Positions 27,397 through 35,350 of a stretch of 64,000 nucleotides of DNA are shown one piece after another. The notes below the pieces were generated by a model. That model did not search any database and was not told the origin of the DNA. It worked only from the letters and a program-made list of their open reading frames with translations. Every line of letters starts with the position of its first letter. The first letter of the stretch is position 1. The DNA is taken from NCBI GenBank assembly GCA_020633195.1, contig JACKEC010000014.1, positions 186,001 to 250,000 of the forward strand, read 5' to 3'. The stretch is from Sandaracinaceae bacterium. GTDB taxonomy: Bacteria > Myxococcota_A > Polyangia > Polyangiales > Sandaracinaceae. The translations under genes and the position numbers were made by a program.

Positions 27397-28089
27397 GTGC
27401 AGAAGCTGACCCAGCGACAGCAGGCGGTGCTCGAGTACATCGTCGAGTCCATTCAGGATCGGGGCTATCCCCCCACGCTGCGAGAGATCGGCAATCACCT
27501 GGGGATCCGGAGCACCAACGGGGTCAACGACCACCTGCGGGCGCTGGAGCGAAAGGGATACCTCACGCGTGAGGACATGAAGTCACGCACGCTCCGTCCC
27601 ACGACCGGCGCCGTCCGCCCCAACGGGTCGTCGCGCACCAACGGGTCGTCGTCGCAGCTGCACTCTCACGCCAGCGTTCCCGAGGTCGACGACGTCGACA
27701 TGGTGGACATCCCGATCCTCGGCCGCGTCGCCGCGGGTCTGCCCCTCGAGGCCGTCGAGTCCGCGATGGACACGGTGCGCATCGACAGGATGCTCCTCGG
27801 CGCGACGGGGGAGATCTACGGCCTCCGTATCGTGGGCGACTCCATGATCGAGGCGGGGATCCACGACGGTGACTACGTCTTCGTGAAGAAGCAGCTCGAG
27901 GCGCGGCGGGGTCAGATCGTCGTCTGCATGGTGGGCGACGAGGCCACCTGCAAGCACTTCTACCCCGAGAAGCAGCACATCCGCCTCGAGCCCGCGAACT
28001 CGCAGATGGCGCCGATCCTCATCCCGCGCACCGACTGGCGTGAGACGTCGATCCTCGGCGTCGTGGTCGGCGTGTTCCGCAAAGTCTGA
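27397..28089 (+). CDS. lexA: LexA SOS repressor
   Basis: A 230-residue repressor and autopeptidase of the SOS response. The N-terminal winged helix begins 'LTQRQQAVLEYIVES' and includes 'GYPPTLREIGNHLGI' and 'GVNDHLRALERKGYLTR'. A Ser/Asn-rich linker (about 70-95) precedes the peptidase. The Ala-Gly cleavage site lies in 'GRVAAGLPLEA', the catalytic serine in 'GDSMIEAGIHDGDYVFVKK', and the lysine in 'GDEATCKHF'. It is slightly longer than E. coli LexA because of the linker. GTG 27397 is supported by the GGAGAGGAG ribosome binding site at 27381-27389. GTTCAG occurs twice upstream (27375 and 27392), partly matching the M. xanthus LexA half-site, so autoregulation is possible. A weak TTGACC/TAACCC promoter lies at 27326-27354. 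Confidence 0.95.
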   Translation: MQKLTQRQQAVLEYIVESIQDRGYPPTLREIGNHLGIRSTNGVNDHLRALERKGYLTREDMKSRTLRPTTGAVRPNGSSRTNGSSSQLHSHASVPEVDDVDMVDIPILGRVAAGLPLEAVESAMDTVRIDRMLLGATGEIYGLRIVGDSMIEAGIHDGDYVFVKKQLEARRGQIVVCMVGDEATCKHFYPEKQHIRLEPANSQMAPILIPRTDWRETSILGVVVGVFRKV

Positions 28090-28109
28090 GCTACGAATCA
28101 GACCCAACC

Positions 28110-28147
28110 GAGGGCCTGCGCGTCGATAGCCCGACGCGGAGGCCCTC
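28110..28147 (+). promoter_or_regulatory. Hairpin that buries the ribosome binding site of the vWA gene
   Basis: GAGGGCCT pairs with AGGCCCTC (8 bp) and continues as CGCGTCG/CGACGCG (7 bp) with one G-G mismatch and a 6-nt loop. The structure ends on the base directly before the ATG at 28148. The GGAGG ribosome binding site (28138-28142) is entirely inside the 3' arm. There is no U-run, so it is not an ordinary terminator for lexA; it probably limits translation of the downstream gene unless opened. Confidence 0.6.
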
Positions 28148-30553
28148 ATGCGTCGTACGTCGGGGCGTCGTTTCGCCCTCTCTCTCGTGCTCTCCCTCGC
28201 GGCCCTCGGGACGGGCCGCGCTCACGCCATCGGCTATCTCGTCCCGGATCAACCGGGCGTGGAGCCCCTCGCGATCCGTCACCACCGCGTCGGTGTGTCG
28301 GTGCGCGAGCGCGTCGCCGAGACCCGCGTCGAGCAGACCTTCTACAACCACACCGGGCAGGTCCTTCAGGCGACCTACATCTTCCCCGTCCCCGAGGGCG
28401 CCGCGGTCAGCGGCTTCGCGATGTGGGTGGGCGGGCGCAGGCAGGAGGGCGAGCTGCTCGACGCTGGTCAGGCTCGCGCGATCTACGAGGCGATCGTCGC
28501 GCGGGTGCGCGACCCCGGTCTCGTCGAGCACATGGGCGGTCGACTGTTCCGGGCGCGGGTCTTCCCGATCCAGCCCAACTCGGAGCAGCGCGTCGAGATC
28601 CGCTTCTCGCAGACCCTCGAGTACCAGGACAGCGTCATCCACTACCGCTACCCGCTCCACACCTCCGGCCCGGCGACCCAAACCCTCGAGGACTTCACCT
28701 TCACCGCGGACATCATCTCGCGCACGCCGATCCGCGCGGTGTACTCGCCCACGCACCCGCTCGCCGTCTCGCGCCCGGACGAGCACCGCGCGCTCGTCGG
28801 GTTCGAGACGCACCAGGCCGTCCTCGACGCCGATCTCGACCTCTACTACGCGGTCCAAGATCGCGACGTCGGGCTGAGCCTGCTGACCCATCAGGTCCCC
28901 GGCGAAGACGGCTACTTCCTCGCGATGATCGCCCCGCGCGCCGAGATCGCCGAGCAGGAGATCGCAGCCAAGGAGGTGGTCTTCGTCTTCGACACCTCGG
29001 GGTCCATGGCCGGCGACAAGCTCGCCCGCGCGCAGGCGGCGCTCGACTACATGCTCGCGCGCCTGAACCCCGCGGACCGCTTCCAGGTGATCCGGTTCAG
29101 CACCGACGTGGAGCCGTTGTTCGGCGGCGGCATGACGGTCCCCGCGACGCCCGAGAACGTCGTCCGGGCCCGCGGCTTCGCGCATCACTTCGTCGCCGCG
29201 GGGGGCACCGCCATCCACGGCGCGCTCCGCGAGGGCTTGGCCCATCAGCGGCCGTCGACCGCCGCGCGGCTGATCGTGTTCCTGACGGACGGCATGCCGA
29301 CGGTCGGCGAGACCGAGCCGGCGCACATCGTCCGAGACGCCGCGCTCTGGGCGCAGGGCTCCCGCGTCTACGTCTTCGGGGTCGGCGACGACGTCAACAC
29401 GACGTTCCTCGACACGATCGCGCGCCGCACCGGCGGCGTAGGCGACTACTTCGCCGACGGGTCCGAGATGGAGCGCCGGCTCAGCGCGTTCTACGACAGG
29501 GTCGCGTACCCGATCTTCACCGACCTCGAGCTCTCGATGCCGGGCGCCGACGTCTACGACGTGTACCCCCGAGATCTCGGGCATCTCTACCGGGGCTCGC
29601 AGCTGATGGTGGTCGGTCGCTACCGCGGCGGCGGGCCGGCCCGCGTCACGCTCGCCGGCCGCCTCGGCCCGACCCGGGAGGCCACGTCGTTCGCGTACCC
29701 GGTCACGCTCCCACCCCAAGAGGCGCGCAACGCCTTCCTCCCGCGCATCTGGGCGACCCGCAAGATCGGTTTCCTGCTCGACTCGATCCGCCTCGAGGGC
29801 GAGCGCCCGGATCTGCGCCGCGACGTGGTCGCGCTCGCGCAGCGCTTCGGGATCGTCACGCCCTACACGAGCTACCTCGTCGTCGAGCAGGACGCCGTGC
29901 CGCCGGGGCTGATCCCCCAGGTCACCGCGCCGACCCCGGAGACCACCGCCACCTACGACTTCGAGGACTCGGCCGTAGACGGCGATCTCCTCCCGCCGCA
30001 GGGGCAGACCCTCGACGTGCGACCTCGGGCCCCTCGCCCCAGCCGGAGCGGGGGCGGCGGATCGAGCGGCGGGAGTCGCGGGGCCGCGGCTCCGTCGGCG
30101 CCCGAGGCCGAAGCCGCTCGCGACTTCGAGCAGTTCGCGCAGGCCCGGGTGCAGCCGGCTCCCACGATGGCCGCGCCCGCGCCGCAGCCCGCGCCGTCGG
30201 GCGGAGCGGGTGAGTCGGGGCGTCGTCTCGCCCGCCGCCTCCGGGAGATGCGCGAGACCGAGCGGACCGAGGAGGGCCAGGTGCTCCGGTACGTGGCGGG
30301 CCGCGCCTTCCGGCGCGTCGAGGGCATGTGGGTCGACCCCGGCTACCGCCGATCCCTTCACACCCTCCACGTCCGTCCGGGCTCCGTCGGCTGGATCGCG
30401 CTCCTGCGCGAGCGCCCGGACCTGCGCCCGATCTTCGCGCTCGGGGACCGCGTCGCCGTCGCGATCGACGGCCACCGCGCCATCATCGTGGACCCGAGCG
30501 CGCCCGAGGGCGTCAGCGAAGCCCAGGTCGCGAGCTTCCTGTCAGGCGACTGA
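28148..30553 (+). CDS. Exported VIT-vWA domain protein
   Basis: An 801-residue exported protein: signal peptide ending 'AHA-IG', a VIT (vault inter-alpha-trypsin) domain at about 30-160 ('VEQTFYNHTGQVLQATYIFPVPE'-type start, shortened to the core), then a vWA domain with the metal site 'DTSGSM' (Asp282) and 'FLTDGMP', and a beta-rich region. The segment at about 602-622 ('TYDFEDSAVDGDLLPPQG') matches a block in the small protein at 54937-55176. A Gly/Ser and Pro/Ala linker follows, then a C-terminal domain with 'VAGRAFRRVEGMWVDPGY'. It probably binds ligands or assembles complexes in the periplasm or at the surface. It follows lexA by 58 bases and its ribosome binding site is inside a hairpin. 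Confidence 0.85.
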   Translation: MRRTSGRRFALSLVLSLAALGTGRAHAIGYLVPDQPGVEPLAIRHHRVGVSVRERVAETRVEQTFYNHTGQVLQATYIFPVPEGAAVSGFAMWVGGRRQEGELLDAGQARAIYEAIVARVRDPGLVEHMGGRLFRARVFPIQPNSEQRVEIRFSQTLEYQDSVIHYRYPLHTSGPATQTLEDFTFTADIISRTPIRAVYSPTHPLAVSRPDEHRALVGFETHQAVLDADLDLYYAVQDRDVGLSLLTHQVPGEDGYFLAMIAPRAEIAEQEIAAKEVVFVFDTSGSMAGDKLARAQAALDYMLARLNPADRFQVIRFSTDVEPLFGGGMTVPATPENVVRARGFAHHFVAAGGTAIHGALREGLAHQRPSTAARLIVFLTDGMPTVGETEPAHIVRDAALWAQGSRVYVFGVGDDVNTTFLDTIARRTGGVGDYFADGSEMERRLSAFYDRVAYPIFTDLELSMPGADVYDVYPRDLGHLYRGSQLMVVGRYRGGGPARVTLAGRLGPTREATSFAYPVTLPPQEARNAFLPRIWATRKIGFLLDSIRLEGERPDLRRDVVALAQRFGIVTPYTSYLVVEQDAVPPGLIPQVTAPTPETTATYDFEDSAVDGDLLPPQGQTLDVRPRAPRPSRSGGGGSSGGSRGAAAPSAPEAEAARDFEQFAQARVQPAPTMAAPAPQPAPSGGAGESGRRLARRLREMRETERTEEGQVLRYVAGRAFRRVEGMWVDPGYRRSLHTLHVRPGSVGWIALLRERPDLRPIFALGDRVAVAIDGHRAIIVDPSAPEGVSEAQVASFLSGD

Positions 30554-30708
30554 ACCTCGGCAAGGAGACGTGCGCGCTGCGCGCGCGATCGATCTCCCTC
30601 GCGGCCGCGAAGCGGACGCACCTTCTCTTCTCCAACTCTCCTCTACTCCCAGCCCCCTCGTCCCTGCCGCTCGCGCTCCCAGCGACAGGGATCCAGCGCT
30701 CGATCTTC

Positions 30709-31776
30709 TCAGGAGTTGGAGTCCGGTGCGTCGATCGGCTCACCCTCGGCGCGCCGCAACCAGATCGCGAGGAGCTTGAGCGGGTCGAAGCCGAGCGTCG
30801 CGGTGACGCTGGCGACCTCCGCCACCCGGGAGCGCAGGTAGGTCGCGAGCGGCGCGAGCTGGCCGAGGGTCTCGATCCCGCCGAGCCAGCGCGCCGACTC
30901 GCGCGCCGCGGCCCGGACCGCGTCGGCGCCGAGCGCGACCGCCATGTACGGCGGGGCGGGGTGGATGATCACGTCGCGCACCGCGGCGGCCCGCGCCCAG
31001 GCGCCGGGCTCGTACTCGCGCAGGAGCTCTCGCACCGTCGACAGCTCCGTGAAGATGCCGAGGTGCACCGGCGCGACGGTGCGCTCGACGGCCTCACCGA
31101 TGATCCTGTAGTCGCGCCGCCAGTCCCCGCCGAGCGGCCCCGTCCAGCGCGCGAGCAGATCCGGGCCCGCGATCAGATCGATGAGCCCGCCGCGTCGCCG
31201 CAGGACCATCGCGGTCCACGGCACGTTGCGGCTCCAGACCACGACGACCATCGCGTGCTCGTCGGGGAGCACGCTGTCGAGCGCGCGCTTGACCATGCCG
31301 ATGGTCGGGATGGGCACGTTCCCGAGCGGGCGCGGCCACGTGAGCAGCAGCCCGGCCTCGCTCATCTCGCGGACCGCGCGGGCGAGGACGAGCCACTGGG
31401 CGAGGTAGTCGTCGCCGCGCTCCACGCGGTGGGCGAGGCGCTCGCCGATCTCCTCCATCACCCCCTCGCGCAGGACGACGCAGCTCGACGCGTGGTAGCG
31501 CTCGGCCATCTCCTGGAGCGCGTCGGGGCCCGCGTACTCGAGGCCGCGGACCCGACCCTGCTGGGTGTTGAGCGCCATGAGCACGCGCTCGCGGTCGTCG
31601 AGCACGATCAGGAGCGTCCCGCGCCGCTCGGCCGGGATCTCCTCGGCGACCTCCGGCGCGTCGCTCGGCATCGCCTCGCGGTCGAGGCGGCTCACGACGT
31701 TGGGCGCGAAGAGCGAGATGAGGTTGGTCCACGAGCGAGAGTCGAAGCCCTCGAAGCGCAGCGACTCGCTGATCAC
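30709..31776 (-). CDS. Hypothetical protein co-translated with the glycosidase
   Basis: A 355-residue soluble protein with no signal peptide or membrane segment. It has Trp/Leu-rich alternation of beta and helix ('RGTLLIVLDDRERVLMALNT', 'EHAMVVVVWSRNVPWTAMVL', 'APPYMAVALGADAVRAAARE'). No family recognised. GTG 31776 overlaps the glycosidase stop (GTGA). The region 30554-30708 before its 3' end holds no gene but has a 9-bp inverted repeat (30630-30638 with 30713-30721) around other stems, which may serve as a terminator for the convergent genes. Confidence 0.65.
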   Translation of the reverse strand: MISESLRFEGFDSRSWTNLISLFAPNVVSRLDREAMPSDAPEVAEEIPAERRGTLLIVLDDRERVLMALNTQQGRVRGLEYAGPDALQEMAERYHASSCVVLREGVMEEIGERLAHRVERGDDYLAQWLVLARAVREMSEAGLLLTWPRPLGNVPIPTIGMVKRALDSVLPDEHAMVVVVWSRNVPWTAMVLRRRGGLIDLIAGPDLLARWTGPLGGDWRRDYRIIGEAVERTVAPVHLGIFTELSTVRELLREYEPGAWARAAAVRDVIIHPAPPYMAVALGADAVRAAARESARWLGGIETLGQLAPLATYLRSRVAEVASVTATLGFDPLKLLAIWLRRAEGEPIDAPDSNS

Positions 31777-33839
31777 GACGCCACCGCCGTTCCGCTCTCC
31801 GAGCGCCTCTGAGCCGCGCCCTCGATGGCCATCATGCGACAGCTCCACCCGCCCATCGGGACCGTGACGGACTCGCGACCTTCGAAGCGCTCCCCGCTGA
31901 GGAGGTCCTCGAGCGTCGTCGGCGCGGGCACCTCGATGGTCGCGTCGAGGCGGCGCTTGCCCGGGTTGATGACGAACAGGACCCGCGGGCCCGACGCGTC
32001 TTCGTGCACCGTCGTCTCGAGCGGCGCGGGCCGTACGGGGTAGGGGCGCGCGAGCTCGAGGTCCCGGACGAGCTCGCCCACGACGTCGCGCGCGTCCTCC
32101 TCCGTGTCGATGAGGACTCGGCGCCCCTGCTGCGGCACCTCGAACAGCGTGCGGCGCGCCGCGAGATCGAGCCCTGGCATCGCGGGACCGTAGACCACGG
32201 TCCCGCCGTGCTCGGCGAAGGCGTTCACGCGCTTCCACCGCGCCGGGTCGCAGATCTCGTAGGACGGCGCGATCAACACGCGCAGCGACTCGAGCCGCTC
32301 GGCGGGGGCGTCTCCGTCGACGTAGACGTAGGGGACCCCCGCCGCGGTGAGCGCGTCGGCGAAGCGCGCGATGAGCTTCCACCAGAGCACCTGGATCGGG
32401 CCTTCGAAGCCGAACGTGTCCTCGCGGCAGGCCTCGACGGGGGAGCCGCCCACGGCCTCGAGGACGGTGGGGCTGAGGAAGCCGAGCAAGGAAGTCACCT
32501 TGCTCAGGCGCGAGTACTCGCGGGGCATCATCAGGCCGACCTCGGCCCGCCGCGACAGGGACGGGAAGCCGCACTGCTCCATCGCGGTGAGGAGCTGCTT
32601 CCACGAGCCCGCCTCGACGCGCGGGTTCCCGCGAGCGTCGATCGGGGCGCCATACCAGCGGTCGCGGTCCACGGCCATGTAGAGGTTGAACCCTCGGAGC
32701 CCGTACGCGAGCGCGGTCAGGGCGGTGAAGAGGGAGTCGTCGTTGCCGAGCGGCGTGAACCACGCGGGCGCCCCGATCCCGAGCTCGGGGGCGTACGGCA
32801 CGGGGTGCGTCCCCGCCAGGAAGAGCGTGCGGCGCTTGATGACGCGGTGCTCGCGGCGCGCGTGGTAGTAGTCGAAGCCCACCAGATCGACGACCTCCTC
32901 GATGGCGGTGGAGCTCATCGCGACGCCCTGGTCGCCGAGCGGGAGGTTGTGGACGGTGACCACGCCCTTGAGGCCGGCCTTCGTCAGGCGGCGCCGCATC
33001 TTGGCCAGCGAGTGGGTGATGAGCTCCTCGCGGAACGTCGCCCAGTCGAGGTGCAGCGCGAGCTGCGCGGGGATCTCGGCCTCGAACTTCTCGGGCGGCG
33101 CGACGTCGTCCCAGCGCGCGTAGCTCGCCCGGTGGGCCTCGCCCGCCTTGGTCAGCGAGCCGTGACGCTTCTCGAGGAACTTCCGCCACAGCGCGAGCGC
33201 GTCGGGGTGGTAGTCCTGATCATACGCCGCGTCGCGAAAGTAGTAGGAAGCCTCGTTGTCGACCTGGAGCAGCACGATGGGGCCGGTCGGCCACAGCCGG
33301 GGGGCGAGGACCTCGCCGACGGCGTCGAACCAGCGCCCGACCTCCTCGTGATACGTGCGGCTCGCGTACGACGGCACCGGGAACATCCGCGGCGGGAACG
33401 CCTGCAGGACCGGGTTCTGTCGGGGGGAGCGCGCCTGACACGCGCGGTCGTAGACGATCCGCTCCGGGAGCCCGAAGTAGGTCATCTCCGCGTTGATGTG
33501 CGGCCCTGGGCGCACGAACACGAGGAGGCCCAGCTCCCCCGCGAGGTCGACGAACGCGCCGACGTCCTTGCGCGGATCCTGGGTCCCGAAGTCGTGCTCG
33601 CCCGGCGCGACCTCGTGGACCTGCCAGGGCACGTACGTCTCCACGATCGGGAGCCCGAGATCGCGCAGCTGCGTCAGCCCCGGCCGCCACGCCGAGCGGT
33701 CGAGGCGCCAGTAGTGCATCGCGCCCGAAAGGAGGGGGACGTCGCGGTCTCCGACGCGGAGGACGCGGCCCGTCAGCTTCGGCTTCCCGGATCGGCGTGG
33801 GCGCGTGCGACGCGCCGACGCCCTGCGCGCCTTGCTCAT
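31773..33839 (-). CDS. Glycoside hydrolase family 35-like beta-galactosidase
   Basis: A 688-residue enzyme whose N-terminal half is a TIM barrel close to family 35 (and 42) beta-galactosidases: 'LLSGAMHYWRLDRSAWRPGL' at about 35-55, 'VETYVPWQVHEVAPGEHDFG', and 'LLQVDNEASYYFRD' with the probable acid/base glutamate. A candidate nucleophile glutamate lies in 'YAPELGIGAPAWF'. The C-terminal half has a Rossmann-like beta-galactosidase trimerisation-type domain ('VLIAPSYEICDP'). There is no clear signal peptide; the N-terminus is Arg/Lys-rich, so it may be cytoplasmic. Substrate unproven. A TATCCT box lies 10 nt before the ATG. Confidence 0.75.
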   Translation of the reverse strand: MSKARRASARRTRPRRSGKPKLTGRVLRVGDRDVPLLSGAMHYWRLDRSAWRPGLTQLRDLGLPIVETYVPWQVHEVAPGEHDFGTQDPRKDVGAFVDLAGELGLLVFVRPGPHINAEMTYFGLPERIVYDRACQARSPRQNPVLQAFPPRMFPVPSYASRTYHEEVGRWFDAVGEVLAPRLWPTGPIVLLQVDNEASYYFRDAAYDQDYHPDALALWRKFLEKRHGSLTKAGEAHRASYARWDDVAPPEKFEAEIPAQLALHLDWATFREELITHSLAKMRRRLTKAGLKGVVTVHNLPLGDQGVAMSSTAIEEVVDLVGFDYYHARREHRVIKRRTLFLAGTHPVPYAPELGIGAPAWFTPLGNDDSLFTALTALAYGLRGFNLYMAVDRDRWYGAPIDARGNPRVEAGSWKQLLTAMEQCGFPSLSRRAEVGLMMPREYSRLSKVTSLLGFLSPTVLEAVGGSPVEACREDTFGFEGPIQVLWWKLIARFADALTAAGVPYVYVDGDAPAERLESLRVLIAPSYEICDPARWKRVNAFAEHGGTVVYGPAMPGLDLAARRTLFEVPQQGRRVLIDTEEDARDVVGELVRDLELARPYPVRPAPLETTVHEDASGPRVLFVINPGKRRLDATIEVPAPTTLEDLLSGERFEGRESVTVPMGGWSCRMMAIEGAAQRRSESGTAVAS

Positions 33840-33908
33840 GAGGGGCGCGAGGATACCCGAGGCGCCCCCATCGGACCACCGATGATGCCGCGCTCCTTCG
33901 CTTCGGCT

Positions 33909-34805
33909 CTACAGCTTGCCGAGCGCCGCGCCGACCGCCTCCATCGCGTTCGCGAAGGGCTTCGCGGCCGAGAGATCCTCGATCTCGGCCCAGGCCCCCG
34001 CGACCGACTCGGGGGTCACCTCGCCGGAGAGCATCGTGCCCGCGCCTTCGACGACCGCCACGCGGGAGACGTAGCCGCCACCCACCGCGTAGACCTGACC
34101 GTTCGACGCGCAGCCCTCGCTGGCGAGATACGCCACGAGCGGAGACACGAGCGTCGGCTCGAGCTTCGCGAGCGTCGCCTCGTCGAGGATCGTCTCCGTC
34201 ATCCGGCTGCGCGCGATCGGCGCGATCGCGTTGGCGCGGATGCCCTTCTTCGCGCCCTCCTGCGCGAGCGTCTTCGTCAGCCCGACGATGCCGAGCTTGG
34301 CGGCCGCGTAGTTGGCCTGACCGAAGTTCCCGTAGAGCCCGGCGGCGCTCGAGGTGTTCACGATCCGGCCGTAGCCGGCGTCGCGCATGTGCGCCCAGGC
34401 CGCGTGGCTCACGTAGTAGGTGCCCGCGAGGTGGACCTTCAGGACCGAGTCCCAGTCCGCGTGGGTCATCTTGTGGAACGACACGTCGCGCAGGATCCCG
34501 GCGTTGTTGATCACGACGTCGACCCGCCCGTACGCGTCGAGCGCCTTCTGCACGATCGCGGCGGCGCCCTCCGGCGTGTCCACGCCGTCGAAGCTCGCGA
34601 CGGCGGTCCCGCCCGCGGCGGTGATCTCGTCGACGACCTTCTGGGCCGCGGCCTGATCGCTGCCTTCCCCGTGGAGGCTCCCGCCGAGGTCGTTGACCAC
34701 GACCTTTGCGCCGCGCGCGGCGAGGAGGAGCGCGTGGGATCGGCCGAGGCCGCCACCGGCGCCGGTGACGATCGCGACCCGCTCGTCGAAACGTACTTCA
34801 CTCAT
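33909..34805 (-). CDS. Short-chain dehydrogenase/reductase, 3-hydroxyacyl-CoA dehydrogenase-like
   Basis: A 298-residue NAD(P)-dependent SDR. Cofactor motif 'TGAGGGLGRSHALLLAARGA', then 'NDLGGSLHGEG', 'NNAGILRD', catalytic Ser-Tyr-Lys in 'TSSAAGLYGNFGQANYAAAK', and 'NAIAPIARSRMTETI'. The 'NDLGG' plus 'AGGTAVAS' pattern and length match the (3R)-hydroxyacyl-CoA dehydrogenase part of peroxisomal multifunctional enzyme 2, suggesting fatty-acid or steroid-type oxidation. It stands alone. An upstream GGAGGT 9 nt before the ATG supports the start. Confidence 0.9.
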   Translation of the reverse strand: MSEVRFDERVAIVTGAGGGLGRSHALLLAARGAKVVVNDLGGSLHGEGSDQAAAQKVVDEITAAGGTAVASFDGVDTPEGAAAIVQKALDAYGRVDVVINNAGILRDVSFHKMTHADWDSVLKVHLAGTYYVSHAAWAHMRDAGYGRIVNTSSAAGLYGNFGQANYAAAKLGIVGLTKTLAQEGAKKGIRANAIAPIARSRMTETILDEATLAKLEPTLVSPLVAYLASEGCASNGQVYAVGGGYVSRVAVVEGAGTMLSGEVTPESVAGAWAEIEDLSAAKPFANAMEAVGAALGKL

Positions 34806-34932
34806 CGTGGACGACCTCCGTCAGCAGTCGCGGGACGGTAGCAGCGACGGACACGCCGGACCGTGATGGAACTCGTGTGGCGACGCGGCCCCGGCGGTTG
34901 CGTCTTTCGGGCGCCGATCGACCCTCGGCGCG

Positions 34933-34938
34933 TATCCT
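34933..34938 (+). promoter_or_regulatory. Probable -10 box, leaderless promoter
   Basis: TATCCT ends 9 nt before the GTG at 34948. No fluoride-riboswitch-like consensus could be fitted in the 140 bases upstream. Confidence 0.3.
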
Positions 34939-34947
34939 CGGAGCGTC

Positions 34948-35334
34948 GTGACCAAGCTCCTCCTCATCGCGCTCGGCGGCGCGGTCGGCACGTCGCTCCG
35001 CTACGGCGTGGGCCTGGGGATGCTCCGCTGGCTCGGGCCGACGTTCCCGTACGGCACGCTCGCAGCGAACGTGATCGGGAGCTTCCTCCTCGCCGTCGTG
35101 ATGGAGTCGATGGGCACGCGTCAGCTCGCCGGCGTCCCCCTCAAGCTCGTGCTCGGGACCGGCGTGATGGGCGGCTTCACGACCTACTCGTCCTTCAACC
35201 TCGAGACGCTCCGGCTCGCCGAGCAGGGCGCGTGGGGGAGGGCGGGGCTCTACCTCGGCGCGACCGTCGTGGCCTGTCTGGTGGCCGGCGTCGCGGGCGT
35301 CGCCCTGGTGCGGTCGCTCCGTCCCGGCTCCTGA
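34948..35334 (+). CDS. crcB: CrcB/Fluc fluoride ion channel
   Basis: A 128-residue four-helix membrane protein that lets fluoride leave the cytoplasm as a dual-topology dimer. Family features: 'LGGAVGTSLRYGVG' at the start, 'YGTLAANVIGSFLL' with the conserved Asn, and 'GVMGGFTTYSSFNLET', the counterpart of the family's GxxGGxTTFSTF. Length is typical. A single gene is present rather than the paired crcB genes of many Gram-positives, consistent with a homodimer. GTG start. Confidence 0.9.
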   Translation: MTKLLLIALGGAVGTSLRYGVGLGMLRWLGPTFPYGTLAANVIGSFLLAVVMESMGTRQLAGVPLKLVLGTGVMGGFTTYSSFNLETLRLAEQGAWGRAGLYLGATVVACLVAGVAGVALVRSLRPGS

Positions 35335-35350
35335 TGTAATTTCCCCGGCG

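Noticed and set aside
30554..30708. A small RNA or gene in the gap after the vWA gene
   Set aside because: Only an inverted repeat and pyrimidine-rich sequence are seen; no promoter or frame supports a gene.
34861..34947. Fluoride riboswitch upstream of crcB
   Set aside because: GTGATGG is present, but the pairing partner and the TGATG...CCT segment of the crcB motif could not be found.
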